A stretch of 39,889 nucleotides of DNA from Yoonia sp. (GTDB lineage Bacteria; Pseudomonadota; Alphaproteobacteria; Rhodobacterales; Rhodobacteraceae), in contig NZ_JACUUJ010000026.1 of NCBI RefSeq assembly GCF_014859355.1, forward strand, positions 1 through 39,889, given 5' to 3'. Below, piece by piece: positions 32,890 through 39,889 of the stretch. A program made the translations under genes and the position numbers. Every line of letters starts with the position of its first letter. Position 1 is the first letter of the stretch. The notes below the pieces were generated by a model. That model ran no database searches, had not been told where the DNA came from, and saw only the letters and a list, made by a program, of their open reading frames with translations.

Positions 32890-33627
32890 TCATGCAAGAA
32901 ATGCGGTGACGGCAGCAATGAATTCAAGCGGTTTTTCGGCGTGCAACCAATGGCCCGCACCGGGGATTTTCGCAAATTGCGCGTTCGGAAACAGCGCCTT
33001 GATCGCGGGGCGGTGGGCTGGTTGGATATAATCAGACGCAGCCCCCGACAAAAACAGCACCGGCCCGTCAAATTGCCCGGCCATATCGGGAAAGCCGATG
33101 ATCTTTTCCATGTCGGCGGCCAATACATCAAGGTTCAGCCGCCAGCGCCGGTCTTTGATATCAAGGCTTTGCAGCAGAAAATCGGCCACCCCCGGTTCCA
33201 GATCCCCCAAGGCTGCACGCGCATCGGCGCGGTTTTCAATCGCTGCCAGATCAACGCCGCGCATCGCATTCAGCGGCCCCATCTGGGTATGGGGGTATGT
33301 CACAGGGGCGATATCGGCCACGATCAGGCGGCGCACCTTGTGCGGATATTTCAGCGCAAGCACCATCGCCGCCTTGCCGCCCATCGAATGGCCCAGCACG
33401 TCCGTGGGCTGGGTGATCAGCTGCGCCAGATCATCGGCCATGTCTTCGTAGGAATTGCTGTCATACCACGGGCTGCCGCCATGGTTGCGCATATCGGCGG
33501 CCATGATGGGCCGCGACCCTGACAAGCGTTTCGCGATCACGCCCCAGTTGCGCGCCGATCCGAACAGCCCGTGGGCGATCAGCAAGGGCGTGGTGGCGGG
33601 GCCTTCATAAGATACCGTGTTCAACAT
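32890..33627 (-). CDS. Alpha/beta-fold hydrolase
   Basis: 245 aa. LIAHGLFGSARNW (16-28) holds the oxyanion region, GHSMGGKAA (79-87) the nucleophile Ser81, and GAGHW the catalytic His226, with the acid Asp between. Overall it resembles YbfF-type esterases (short-chain acyl esters or acyl-CoA). The substrate is unknown. It is full length and has no operon partner on the same strand except the lipoprotein gene 71 bp downstream. Confidence 0.88.
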   Translation of the reverse strand: MLNTVSYEGPATTPLLIAHGLFGSARNWGVIAKRLSGSRPIMAADMRNHGGSPWYDSNSYEDMADDLAQLITQPTDVLGHSMGGKAAMVLALKYPHKVRRLIVADIAPVTYPHTQMGPLNAMRGVDLAAIENRADARAALGDLEPGVADFLLQSLDIKDRRWRLNLDVLAADMEKIIGFPDMAGQFDGPVLFLSGAASDYIQPAHRPAIKALFPNAQFAKIPGAGHWLHAEKPLEFIAAVTAFLA

Positions 33628-33692
33628 GCACCTGTTTTAACCCTTTGCGTCCCACAGATGCCAGAGGCATTGAGCGGCGGCGCAAACATCAT

Positions 33693-33706
33693 TAACCGCG
33701 CGGTTA
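33693..33706. promoter_or_regulatory. 14-bp palindrome at the start of the small membrane protein gene
   Basis: TAACCGCGCGGTTA is a perfect palindrome whose last A is the A of the chosen ATG. It could be an operator or a translation-blocking hairpin; no binder is known. Confidence 0.35.
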
Positions 33707-34074
33707 TGGATAACGGTTTGAACGACAAGATTTCCAAGATCAGTGGGTTGATGCGCAGCCAGTTGCGGATCAGTGGCCGTGATTTGCATGTGCAGTATCG
33801 CAGGGCAGGGCGCCTTTTGCCGCGCACGGTGCGGCGGGATATCCGCTATCTTCTGGATACGGCGGCCTTGGGCGACAACCCGAAACTGGCGCGGATGATC
33901 AACCAGGACAAGATCAGCCGTGCGCATCACAACACGGTGGCTTATCTGCAAGGGCTTGATCCAAAGGCGCAGATGTGGACGCGTGTTCTGAATGTCGCGG
34001 CGTCCATCGCGCTGGCGTTGATCGTGGTTTTCGTCGTGATTCTGTTTGTTCTGGTGCAGCGCGGCTTTGTCTGA
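33706..34074 (+). CDS. Hypothetical small membrane protein
   Basis: 122 aa from ATG 33706 (MDNGLNDKISKISGLMRSQL); ATG 33658 would add 16 residues, and neither has a clear ribosome binding site. Basic helical cytoplasmic part (1-95, with RRAGRLLPRTVRRDIRYLLDTAA and NPKLARMI) and one C-terminal transmembrane helix (about 98-117, ASIALALIVVFVVILFVLVQ). Proteins with this layout occur in Rhodobacterales next to housekeeping genes; function is unknown. It is convergent with glyA across a strong stem-loop. Confidence 0.75.
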   Translation: MDNGLNDKISKISGLMRSQLRISGRDLHVQYRRAGRLLPRTVRRDIRYLLDTAALGDNPKLARMINQDKISRAHHNTVAYLQGLDPKAQMWTRVLNVAASIALALIVVFVVILFVLVQRGFV

Positions 34075-34082
34075 TCGGCGGT

Positions 34083-34110
34083 TGTAGGGTGGGTGATGAC
34101 CCACCCTACA
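34083..34110. terminator. Stem-loop between convergent genes (terminator-like repeat)
   Basis: TGTAGGGTGGGT (34083-34094) and ACCCACCCTACA (34099-34110) form a perfect 12-bp stem with loop GATG. It lies 9 bp after the membrane protein stop and 8 bp from the end of glyA, so it could stop both transcripts. It lacks a long T-run. GTAGGGTGGG-type stems recur between genes in many bacterial genomes. Confidence 0.55.
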
Positions 34111-34117
34111 TATTGGA

Positions 34118-35413
34118 TCAAAGGTTGGTGTAGATCGGAAAGCGGTCGCACAACGCTTCGACCTCGGCGCGCACTTTTTGTTCGACCGCGCCGTTGTCGT
34201 CCTCGCCATTGGCGGCCAGACCTTCGGTCACTTCCACGATCCAGTCTGCGATCTGGCGGAATTCCGGTTCGCCGAAACCGCGCGTGGTGCCCGCAGGCGA
34301 CCCAAGCCGGATACCGGATGTGACGGTCGGTTTTTCAGGGTCAAACGGAATACCGTTCTTGTTGCAGGTGATATGCGCGCGGCCCAGCGATTTTTCCGTC
34401 GCGTTGCCTTTCACGCCCTTGGGCCGCAGATCGACCAGCATCACATGCGTGTCAGTGCCGCCGGTCACGATATCAAGGCCGCCCTTCATCAACTGATCGG
34501 CCAAAGCTTGCGCGTTCTTGATTACCTGCGCCTGATAAGTCTTGAATTCGGGGCGCAGCGCCTCGCCAAAGGCGACGGCCTTGCCGGCGATCACATGCAT
34601 TAACGGGCCACCCTGAATGCCGGGGAAAATGGCCGAGTTGAATTTCTTGGCCAAGCTTTCGTCATTGGTCAGGATCATGCCGCCACGCGGGCCGCGCAGG
34701 GTTTTATGCGTCGTTGTCGTTGCCACATGCGCGTGCGGGAAGGGCGATGGATACAGCCCCGCCGCCACCAGACCGGCGAAATGCGCCATATCGACCAGCA
34801 GATAGGCACCCACGCTGTCGGCAATTTTGCGCATTTTGGCAAAGTCGATGATCCGCGGAATGGCAGACCCACCGGCGATGATCATCTTGGGCTGGTGTTC
34901 GGTGGCTAGGCGTTCCACCTCGTCATAATCCAGCAGGTTGTCTTGCTGGCGCACGCCGTATTGAATTGCGTTGAACCACTTGCCCGACTGGTTGGGCTTG
35001 GCCCCGTGGGTCAGGTGGCCGCCTGCGTCCAGTGACATGCCAAGGATCGTATCTCCGGGTTGCAGCAGGGCGGTGAACACGCCTTGGTTGGCCTGGCTGC
35101 CTGAATTGGGCTGCACGTTTACATAACCGCAGTCGAACAATTCCTTGGCGCGGTCGATGGCCAGATTTTCGGCAACGTCTACATGTTCGCACCCGCCATA
35201 ATAGCGGCGGCCGGGGTAACCTTCGGCGTATTTGTTCGTCATCACGCTGCCCTGCGCTTCCATCACGGCGGCAGACACGATGTTTTCGGATGCGATCAGC
35301 TCGATTTCCTTGCGCTGGCGTTTCAGTTCGGCCTGAATTGCCGCGTGTAACACCGGGTCGCGGGTTTCAAGTGTTTCGGTGAAAAAGCCGTTGTCGCGGA
35401 CGGTGACGTTCAT
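34118..35413 (-). CDS. glyA: Serine hydroxymethyltransferase
   Basis: 431 aa from ATG 35413, with AAGGGGG 8 nt upstream; the frame to 35470 adds non-conserved residues. PLP enzyme that interconverts serine and glycine with tetrahydrofolate. PLP Lys237 in [14 protein letters not shown] (232-245), Asp208 in LLVDMAH, and [10 protein letters not shown] (38-47) at the active site. It is divergent from nadK with 186 bp between the starts; no riboswitch was recognised there. Confidence 0.96.
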   Translation of the reverse strand: MNVTVRDNGFFTETLETRDPVLHAAIQAELKRQRKEIELIASENIVSAAVMEAQGSVMTNKYAEGYPGRRYYGGCEHVDVAENLAIDRAKELFDCGYVNVQPNSGSQANQGVFTALLQPGDTILGMSLDAGGHLTHGAKPNQSGKWFNAIQYGVRQQDNLLDYDEVERLATEHQPKMIIAGGSAIPRIIDFAKMRKIADSVGAYLLVDMAHFAGLVAAGLYPSPFPHAHVATTTTHKTLRGPRGGMILTNDESLAKKFNSAIFPGIQGGPLMHVIAGKAVAFGEALRPEFKTYQAQVIKNAQALADQLMKGGLDIVTGGTDTHVMLVDLRPKGVKGNATEKSLGRAHITCNKNGIPFDPEKPTVTSGIRLGSPAGTTRGFGEPEFRQIADWIVEVTEGLAANGEDDNGAVEQKVRAEVEALCDRFPIYTNL

Positions 35414-35599
35414 GGGTAAATCCCCCTTGCAGGTGCCTGTGGCAGAAAAACTGGCGCTGTCATACCCCATGCCCCCCCTGTGCTAAAGGTCCAAAACGAC
35501 CATGATCTTTATGAGCGCGTCATGCATGTTTCTTATGTACGCCTTGCGTTCCGGCTGCGATCATCCCACAACTTGGCGGAACACAAGGAATTTTTGCCT

Positions 35600-36364
35600 A
35601 TGTCACACCGCAAGATTGCATTTGCCGCCAGCTCCATGCCTGTCGCGCAAACAGCCATGACGCAATTGCGCGACATGTATGGCGATGTGCCGCCGGACCG
35701 GGCGGATGTGATTGTCGCGCTTGGCGGGGATGGGTTCATGCTGAAAACCCTGCACGAAACCCAATCACTGAACCTGCCGGTTTACGGCATGAACCGTGGC
35801 ACGGTGGGTTTTTTGATGAATGAATTTCACGCCGATGACCTGCAAGACCGGCTGGATGAGGCGGCAGAAGAGGTGATCAACCCCTTGACCATGACAGCCG
35901 TCACCGCCGACGGTAAAACCCATCACGCCCTTGCCATAAACGAGGTCAGCCTGCTGCGCGCAGGTCCGCAAGCCGCCAAGTTGCGCATCACTGTGGATGG
36001 CAAGCTGCGGATGCCGGAACTGGTCTGTGACGGTGCGCTGGTGGCGACGCCTGCGGGGTCCACGGCCTATAACTATTCGGCGCACGGCCCGATCCTGCCG
36101 ATCGGGTCGGATGTGCTGGCGCTGACGGCCATGGCCGCCTTTCGGCCCAGACGCTGGCGCGGGGCCTTGTTGCCCAAGAATGCCATTGTGCGGTTCGACG
36201 TGCTTGAACCGGCAAAACGCCCCGTCATGGCCGATGCTGATGGTGCTTCGGTGCGTGATGTCATCAGTGCTGAAATCCGGTCGGAACCCAGCATCACGCA
36301 TCGCATTCTTTTTGATCCCGGTCACGGGCTGGAAGAACGGCTGATCCGCGAACAGTTCACTTAA
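35600..36364 (+). CDS. nadK: NAD kinase
   Basis: 254 aa from ATG 35600 (MSHRKIAFAASS); AAGGA lies about 11 nt upstream, and the longer frame to 35480 is not conserved-looking. GGDG (42-45) is the ATP-binding motif, followed by NRGTVGFLMN and ATPAGSTAYNYSAHGPIL, both hallmarks. It phosphorylates NAD to NADP. Shorter than many NadK proteins, as is usual in alphaproteobacteria. Confidence 0.93.
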   Translation: MSHRKIAFAASSMPVAQTAMTQLRDMYGDVPPDRADVIVALGGDGFMLKTLHETQSLNLPVYGMNRGTVGFLMNEFHADDLQDRLDEAAEEVINPLTMTAVTADGKTHHALAINEVSLLRAGPQAAKLRITVDGKLRMPELVCDGALVATPAGSTAYNYSAHGPILPIGSDVLALTAMAAFRPRRWRGALLPKNAIVRFDVLEPAKRPVMADADGASVRDVISAEIRSEPSITHRILFDPGHGLEERLIREQFT

Positions 36365-36378
36365 AGCTGTGTCTGGGG

Positions 36379-36927
36379 TCAGTAGACACCAATCCAGCGC
36401 GCGGACAGATCGGCGCGATGGTCGCGCCCATAGGCGGCAAAGCCCAGACTGGTCATTGATTCAGGCCGCAGACCCTTGCGTATCAGCCTGCTTGAAGGCG
36501 CAAAGACGTCAAAAGGAATGCGGACTTCGGTCCAGTCGGCGCCTGCTTCAAATCCGGCCTGATAGAATTGCCAAGGCAGAACGGTGCCCTTTGTGCGCAG
36601 GTGAACGAAATAGGTTTCGCCATTTCCGCGCACTTGCAGAATGATCCCTTGCGCATCGGCCGGGATCGGATCGGTCAGTGCCACCCGTGTCTGGATAAAG
36701 CCGCCCCGGTTTTGCGTGCTGACATCGCCTTGCAACTGCAAATACGCATCAGCCCCGCTGCCCCTGATTTGGGCGCCACCTGTGCTCACACCGCCCATGA
36801 CCTGATCGCTCAGGTAGGTCCATTGATCGTGCGCAGGCGGGGTGTAGTCAACCATGGCTGTTTGCGTCATGGCCGGCCCCACAAGCCCCAGAAACAGCCC
36901 AAGCAGAGCGATAAAGCGATGGCGCAT
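36379..36927 (-). CDS. Exported CIA30-domain protein
   Basis: 182 aa with a signal peptide (1-21, FIALLGLFLGLVGPAMTQT). The rest is one CIA30/galactose-binding-like beta-sandwich: WTYLSDQVMGGVSTGG (36-51), GGFIQTRV, GNGETYFVHLRTKG and VRIPFDVFAPSSRLIRKG. The eukaryotic relative assists complex I assembly; the role of secreted bacterial versions is unknown. It converges with nadK. Confidence 0.85.
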   Translation of the reverse strand: MRHRFIALLGLFLGLVGPAMTQTAMVDYTPPAHDQWTYLSDQVMGGVSTGGAQIRGSGADAYLQLQGDVSTQNRGGFIQTRVALTDPIPADAQGIILQVRGNGETYFVHLRTKGTVLPWQFYQAGFEAGADWTEVRIPFDVFAPSSRLIRKGLRPESMTSLGFAAYGRDHRADLSARWIGVY

Positions 36928-36984
36928 TCTGTTTTCCCTTCATGGTAAAGAGATAATGTGCCCATCGCCCTGCGCAAGCCGGCC

Positions 36985-38877
36985 TTAGCTCTTTGCATAC
37001 CCCAGCGGTTTCAGGGCCGCGCGAATTTCATCCAGAATAACCGGATCGTCAATCGTGGCGGGCATCTTGAATTCCTGACTGTCCGCGATCTTGACCATCG
37101 TTGCGCGCAAGATCTTGCCCGAACGGGTCTTGGGCAAACGGTCCACTACCGCGACCAGCTTGAAGGCCGCCACCGGCCCGATTTCCTGCCGGACCATGCG
37201 GATGCAATCGGCGACGATTTCGGCATCGGTTCGGGTTGTGCCCTTGTTGGTGCAGACAAATCCCATGGGCAACTGTCCCTTCAGCTCATCACCTACGCCG
37301 ATCACCGCGCATTCGGCAACATCGGGATGGTTTGCCAGCACTTCTTCCATGGCGCCGGTGGACAGGCGGTGGCCGGCCACGTTGATCACGTCATCGGTGC
37401 GCGCCATGATATAAAGATAGCCGTCTTCGTCCATCATCCCCGCATCGCCGGTTTCATAATAGCCGGGGAATGTGTTCAGGTAGGATTTCACGAACCGTTC
37501 TTCGGCGTGCCACAAGGTGGGCAGGGTGCCGGGGGGCAGCGGCAATTTGATGGCGATGGCGCCCAGCGTGCCAGTGGGCACAGGGTGGCCTGCCTCGTCC
37601 AGGATATGCACGTCATAGCCGGGCATCGCCACGGTGGGCGACCCGATCTTGACCGGCAGGGCTTCGATGCCCGCAGGGTTGCCTGCGATGGTCCAGCCGG
37701 TTTCGGTTTGCCACCAGTGATCATAAACCGGCACCCCCAACACGCGCTGCGCCCATTGAATCGTATCGGGGTCGGCCCGTTCGCCTGCCAGATACAGCGC
37801 GCGCAGGCAAGAAATATCGTAATCCTTGATCAGTTCGCCCTGTGGGTCGTCGCGTTTGATCGCGCGGAATGCGGTGGGTGCGGTAAAGAACGACCGGACG
37901 TTATGTTCCGAAATCACCCGCCAGAACGTTCCCGCATCGGGGGTGCCGACAGGTTTTCCCTCGAACACCACGGTGGTGTTGCCGTGAATCAGCGGGCCGT
38001 AGCAGATATAGGAATGCCCCACGACCCAGCCCACATCGGAAGCGGCCCAGAACACATCGCCGGGATCCACGTTATAGATCGCTTTCATTGTCCAGTTCAG
38101 CGCGACCAGATGGCCCGCCGTGTGGCGCACCACGCCCTTGGGTGCGCCGGTGGTGCCGGATGTATAAAGAATATAAGCGGGGTGGTTGCCCGGCACCGGC
38201 ACACAATCGGCAGGGGTGACACCCGCCTGCACCGCGTGCCAGTCATGGTCGCGGCCCGGGATCAGATCACAGGGTTGCTGGTCGCGTTGCAGGATCACGG
38301 TGAAATCGGGCTTGTGGGTGGCCATGTCGATTGCGCCGTCAATCAGCGGTTTGTAGGACACGATGCGCCCCGGTTCCAACCCGCAGGATGCGGCGATAAT
38401 GGCCTTGGGGCTGGCGTCGTCGATCCGCACGGCCAGTTCATGCGCCGCAAAGCCGCCAAAGACGACCGAATGGATCGCCCCCAGCCGCGCACAGGCCAGC
38501 ATGGCGACCAGCGCCTCTGGCACCATGGGCATATAGATGATGACGCGGTCGCCCATGGTGACGCCCTTGTCGCGCAGCGCCCCGGCCAGTGACGCGACCT
38601 GATCCTTCAGTTCGGCAAAGGTGATCTGCACCTTGGTGCCGGTCATAGGGCTGTCGTAGATGATCGCGGCCTGATTGGCGCGGCCGTTTTCCACGTGGCG
38701 GTCCACGGCGTTATAGCAGGTATTGACCGTCGCGTCGGTGAACCATTCATAAAGCGGTGCGCGGCTGTCATCCAGCGCGCGGGTCGGCGGCGTGACCCAG
38801 TCGATCGCTTTGGCCTGTTCCAGCCAGAACCCATTGGGGTCTTTTTGTGCGGCGGCGTATACTTCTGCGTAACCCAT
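36985..38877 (-). CDS. prpE: Propionyl-CoA synthetase
   Basis: 630 aa, acetyl-CoA synthetase family (ANL). WFTDATVNTCYNAVDRHVENGRANQAAII near the start is the PrpE-type version of this region. AMP-binding motif YTSGTTGAPKG, then TGDAGMMDEDGYLYIMARTDDVINVAGHRLS, and the catalytic Lys in TRSGKILR near the C-terminus. It activates propionate to propionyl-CoA through propionyl-AMP; acetate activity is possible. GGGAGGAAG lies before ATG 38877. Confidence 0.93.
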   Translation of the reverse strand: MGYAEVYAAAQKDPNGFWLEQAKAIDWVTPPTRALDDSRAPLYEWFTDATVNTCYNAVDRHVENGRANQAAIIYDSPMTGTKVQITFAELKDQVASLAGALRDKGVTMGDRVIIYMPMVPEALVAMLACARLGAIHSVVFGGFAAHELAVRIDDASPKAIIAASCGLEPGRIVSYKPLIDGAIDMATHKPDFTVILQRDQQPCDLIPGRDHDWHAVQAGVTPADCVPVPGNHPAYILYTSGTTGAPKGVVRHTAGHLVALNWTMKAIYNVDPGDVFWAASDVGWVVGHSYICYGPLIHGNTTVVFEGKPVGTPDAGTFWRVISEHNVRSFFTAPTAFRAIKRDDPQGELIKDYDISCLRALYLAGERADPDTIQWAQRVLGVPVYDHWWQTETGWTIAGNPAGIEALPVKIGSPTVAMPGYDVHILDEAGHPVPTGTLGAIAIKLPLPPGTLPTLWHAEERFVKSYLNTFPGYYETGDAGMMDEDGYLYIMARTDDVINVAGHRLSTGAMEEVLANHPDVAECAVIGVGDELKGQLPMGFVCTNKGTTRTDAEIVADCIRMVRQEIGPVAAFKLVAVVDRLPKTRSGKILRATMVKIADSQEFKMPATIDDPVILDEIRAALKPLGYAKS

Positions 38878-39024
38878 GGTCTTCCTCCCTCACGGTGTTA
38901 CCGCTGTTTTCGCGGGTTTTGCGCAGGGGGGCAAGCCTGCGTGCAGGTCGCAAGGGCAGAGTTGTAAATTGGTTTACAGCGTCATGGTGGCCTGCGGCCA
39001 GCGGGGCTGTCTGCCCCGCACCCC

Positions 39025-39048
39025 GAAGGTATTTTTAAACAAAAGAAG
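39025..39048. repeat. Intergenic repeat, copy 2
   Basis: Matches 17320-17343 at 22 of 24 bases. It is preceded by a GCGGGGC/GCCCCGC hairpin (39001-39007 with 39013-39019). It overlaps the 3' end of the glycosyltransferase-like gene. Confidence 0.55.
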
Positions 39049-39856
39049 GGGGCTGGCGATCCGTATCGCGGGAATAGCGTTCCCAATAGTTTTTGATCCA
39101 TTTTACAGGAAAGAACCCGAATTTTTCGGGCGTACCCCATCGTTTGAAGGGCGTTTTTGTCATGTCCTCGGGGTTGGGCGTTCCGTGAAACATGACTATG
39201 TAACTGTCTTCGGGTCGTTTGATCGGACGCAGCAGATTAACGGGGAAGTGGAAAACAAGATCTTTCTTAAAGCTCAGCACCCAGCTCGTTGGCCAGCTAT
39301 GCCGGTCTTTGGCATTGTGGTGGATAAAATTCTGGTCGTTCCCGATCGCGCGCAAGTCATCATAAGTCTTGTCGGCAAACATGTCGAACAGGTGGTCTTG
39401 CGTGCCTGATATGAAGCCCACCACGGATGAGTTTGACAACAGGGGCTTACCAAAGATTGAGGGAAAAAGCCGTGGCAGTGTATCGGGGATTTCGCGTATG
39501 ATGTGCAAGCCACCCTGCTTTCGCAGGTGGTCGATCAGCGGGGTCAGATCGCGTAAGACGACCACATCCACATCCATCATAATGACGGGTGTGCCATGGG
39601 GCGTGATCCCGGGGGCAAAGGCACAGAGTTTGGGCCACATGCCTTTTTGCCAGTCGGTCTGGTCCATGCGGAAGGGCGGGATCGGCTGCGTTTCAATCCC
39701 GGGGGCGAGCCCCCGGGGGTCATCCGTCAGGCAGATGAAACGAAACGGCGTTGTCATCAGGTCGGACAAAGCACGAAACAGGATATTGGTGTAAATGCAG
39801 GGATAACCCGCGCCCCACTTAAAGCAGATAAAAGCAGGCGTCAAATTCTCACCCAT
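39035..39856 (-). CDS. Glycosyltransferase-like protein
   Basis: 273 aa, no signal peptide or membrane helix. A GT-A style nucleotide-sugar start (FICFKWGAGYPCIYTNILFRAL), FICLTDDPRGL (40-50) and the DxD motif MMDVDVVVL with Asp95 and Asp97, which binds the metal-nucleotide. A later conserved-looking part is HFPVNLLRPIKRPEDSYIVMFHG. It probably adds a sugar to a surface polymer or lipid; donor and acceptor are unknown. ATG 39856 is the best start. The rest of its neighbourhood lies outside the window. Confidence 0.7.
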   Translation of the reverse strand: MGENLTPAFICFKWGAGYPCIYTNILFRALSDLMTTPFRFICLTDDPRGLAPGIETQPIPPFRMDQTDWQKGMWPKLCAFAPGITPHGTPVIMMDVDVVVLRDLTPLIDHLRKQGGLHIIREIPDTLPRLFPSIFGKPLLSNSSVVGFISGTQDHLFDMFADKTYDDLRAIGNDQNFIHHNAKDRHSWPTSWVLSFKKDLVFHFPVNLLRPIKRPEDSYIVMFHGTPNPEDMTKTPFKRWGTPEKFGFFPVKWIKNYWERYSRDTDRQPPSFV

Positions 39857-39889
39857 AATGCGCCACCGGTGTTCCTGCCAGTGCGGACA

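Noticed and set aside
35414-35599. Riboswitch between glyA and nadK
   Set aside because: No recognisable aptamer core or paired architecture was found.
36958-38592. Long plus-strand frame over prpE
   Set aside because: Antisense shadow of prpE, rich in His/Arg/Gly and without a family pattern.

Overview
The window comes from an alphaproteobacterium of the Rhodobacterales/Roseobacter type. The evidence is high-GC coding DNA, a meso-DAP type MurE, an alphaproteobacterial LexA box (GAAC-N7-GAAC) before a UvrD-type helicase, FNR/FixK anaeroboxes (TTGA-N6-TCAA), a DUF1127 gene followed by CcsR/'cuckoo'-type small RNA hairpins, and a terminator-ending leader RNA before mraZ like UpsM of Rhodobacter. 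No rRNA, CRISPR array or complete insertion sequence was seen.

Region 1 (1-12.2 kb) is a stress/low-oxygen island. It holds a MacB/LolCDE-like ABC exporter with its periplasmic adaptor, a phasin-like protein, a membrane site-2 protease with CBS domains, an orphan OmpR-type response regulator, a FixK-like Crp/Fnr regulator without an Fe-S cysteine cluster, a DUF2267 protein, a polymer-forming/membrane protein, Hsp20, a CbpM-CbpA cochaperone pair and a universal stress protein. Four anaeroboxes lie in the intergenic regions, mostly 61-71 bp before start codons, so most of the island may form one regulon. A fifth, perfect box precedes the DksA-like gene at 32.3 kb.

Region 2 (12.4-20.9 kb) holds tRNA-Gly(GCC), pyruvate carboxylase with an upstream LacI-type palindrome, an FMN-dependent alpha-hydroxyacid dehydrogenase, a LexA-box UvrD-type helicase, an AT-richer gene of unknown function that runs into the 3' end of a LysE-type exporter, and the exporter.

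Region 3 (20.97-21.6 kb) is the most striking part. A small DUF1127 protein gene on the minus strand is followed by seven regularly spaced hairpin units, each with a CCUCCUCC loop motif, ending in a strong terminator. Rhodobacter sphaeroides has four such RNAs (CcsR1-4) after ccaF1, so this array looks expanded.

Region 4 (21.7-32.6 kb) holds mrp, a GNAT acetyltransferase, an SRAP/HMCES-type DNA-protein crosslink protein, an AT-rich gap with a possible dehydrogenase remnant, an UpsM-like leader RNA, then mraZ-rsmH-ftsL-ftsI-murE-murF-mraY. The division/cell-wall cluster stops after mraY and is followed by a DksA/TraR-like regulator.

Region 5 (32.6-39.9 kb) is ordinary housekeeping: an entericidin-like lipoprotein too short for usual ORF cut-offs, an alpha/beta hydrolase, a small membrane protein, glyA, nadK, a CIA30-domain protein, prpE and a glycosyltransferase-like protein.
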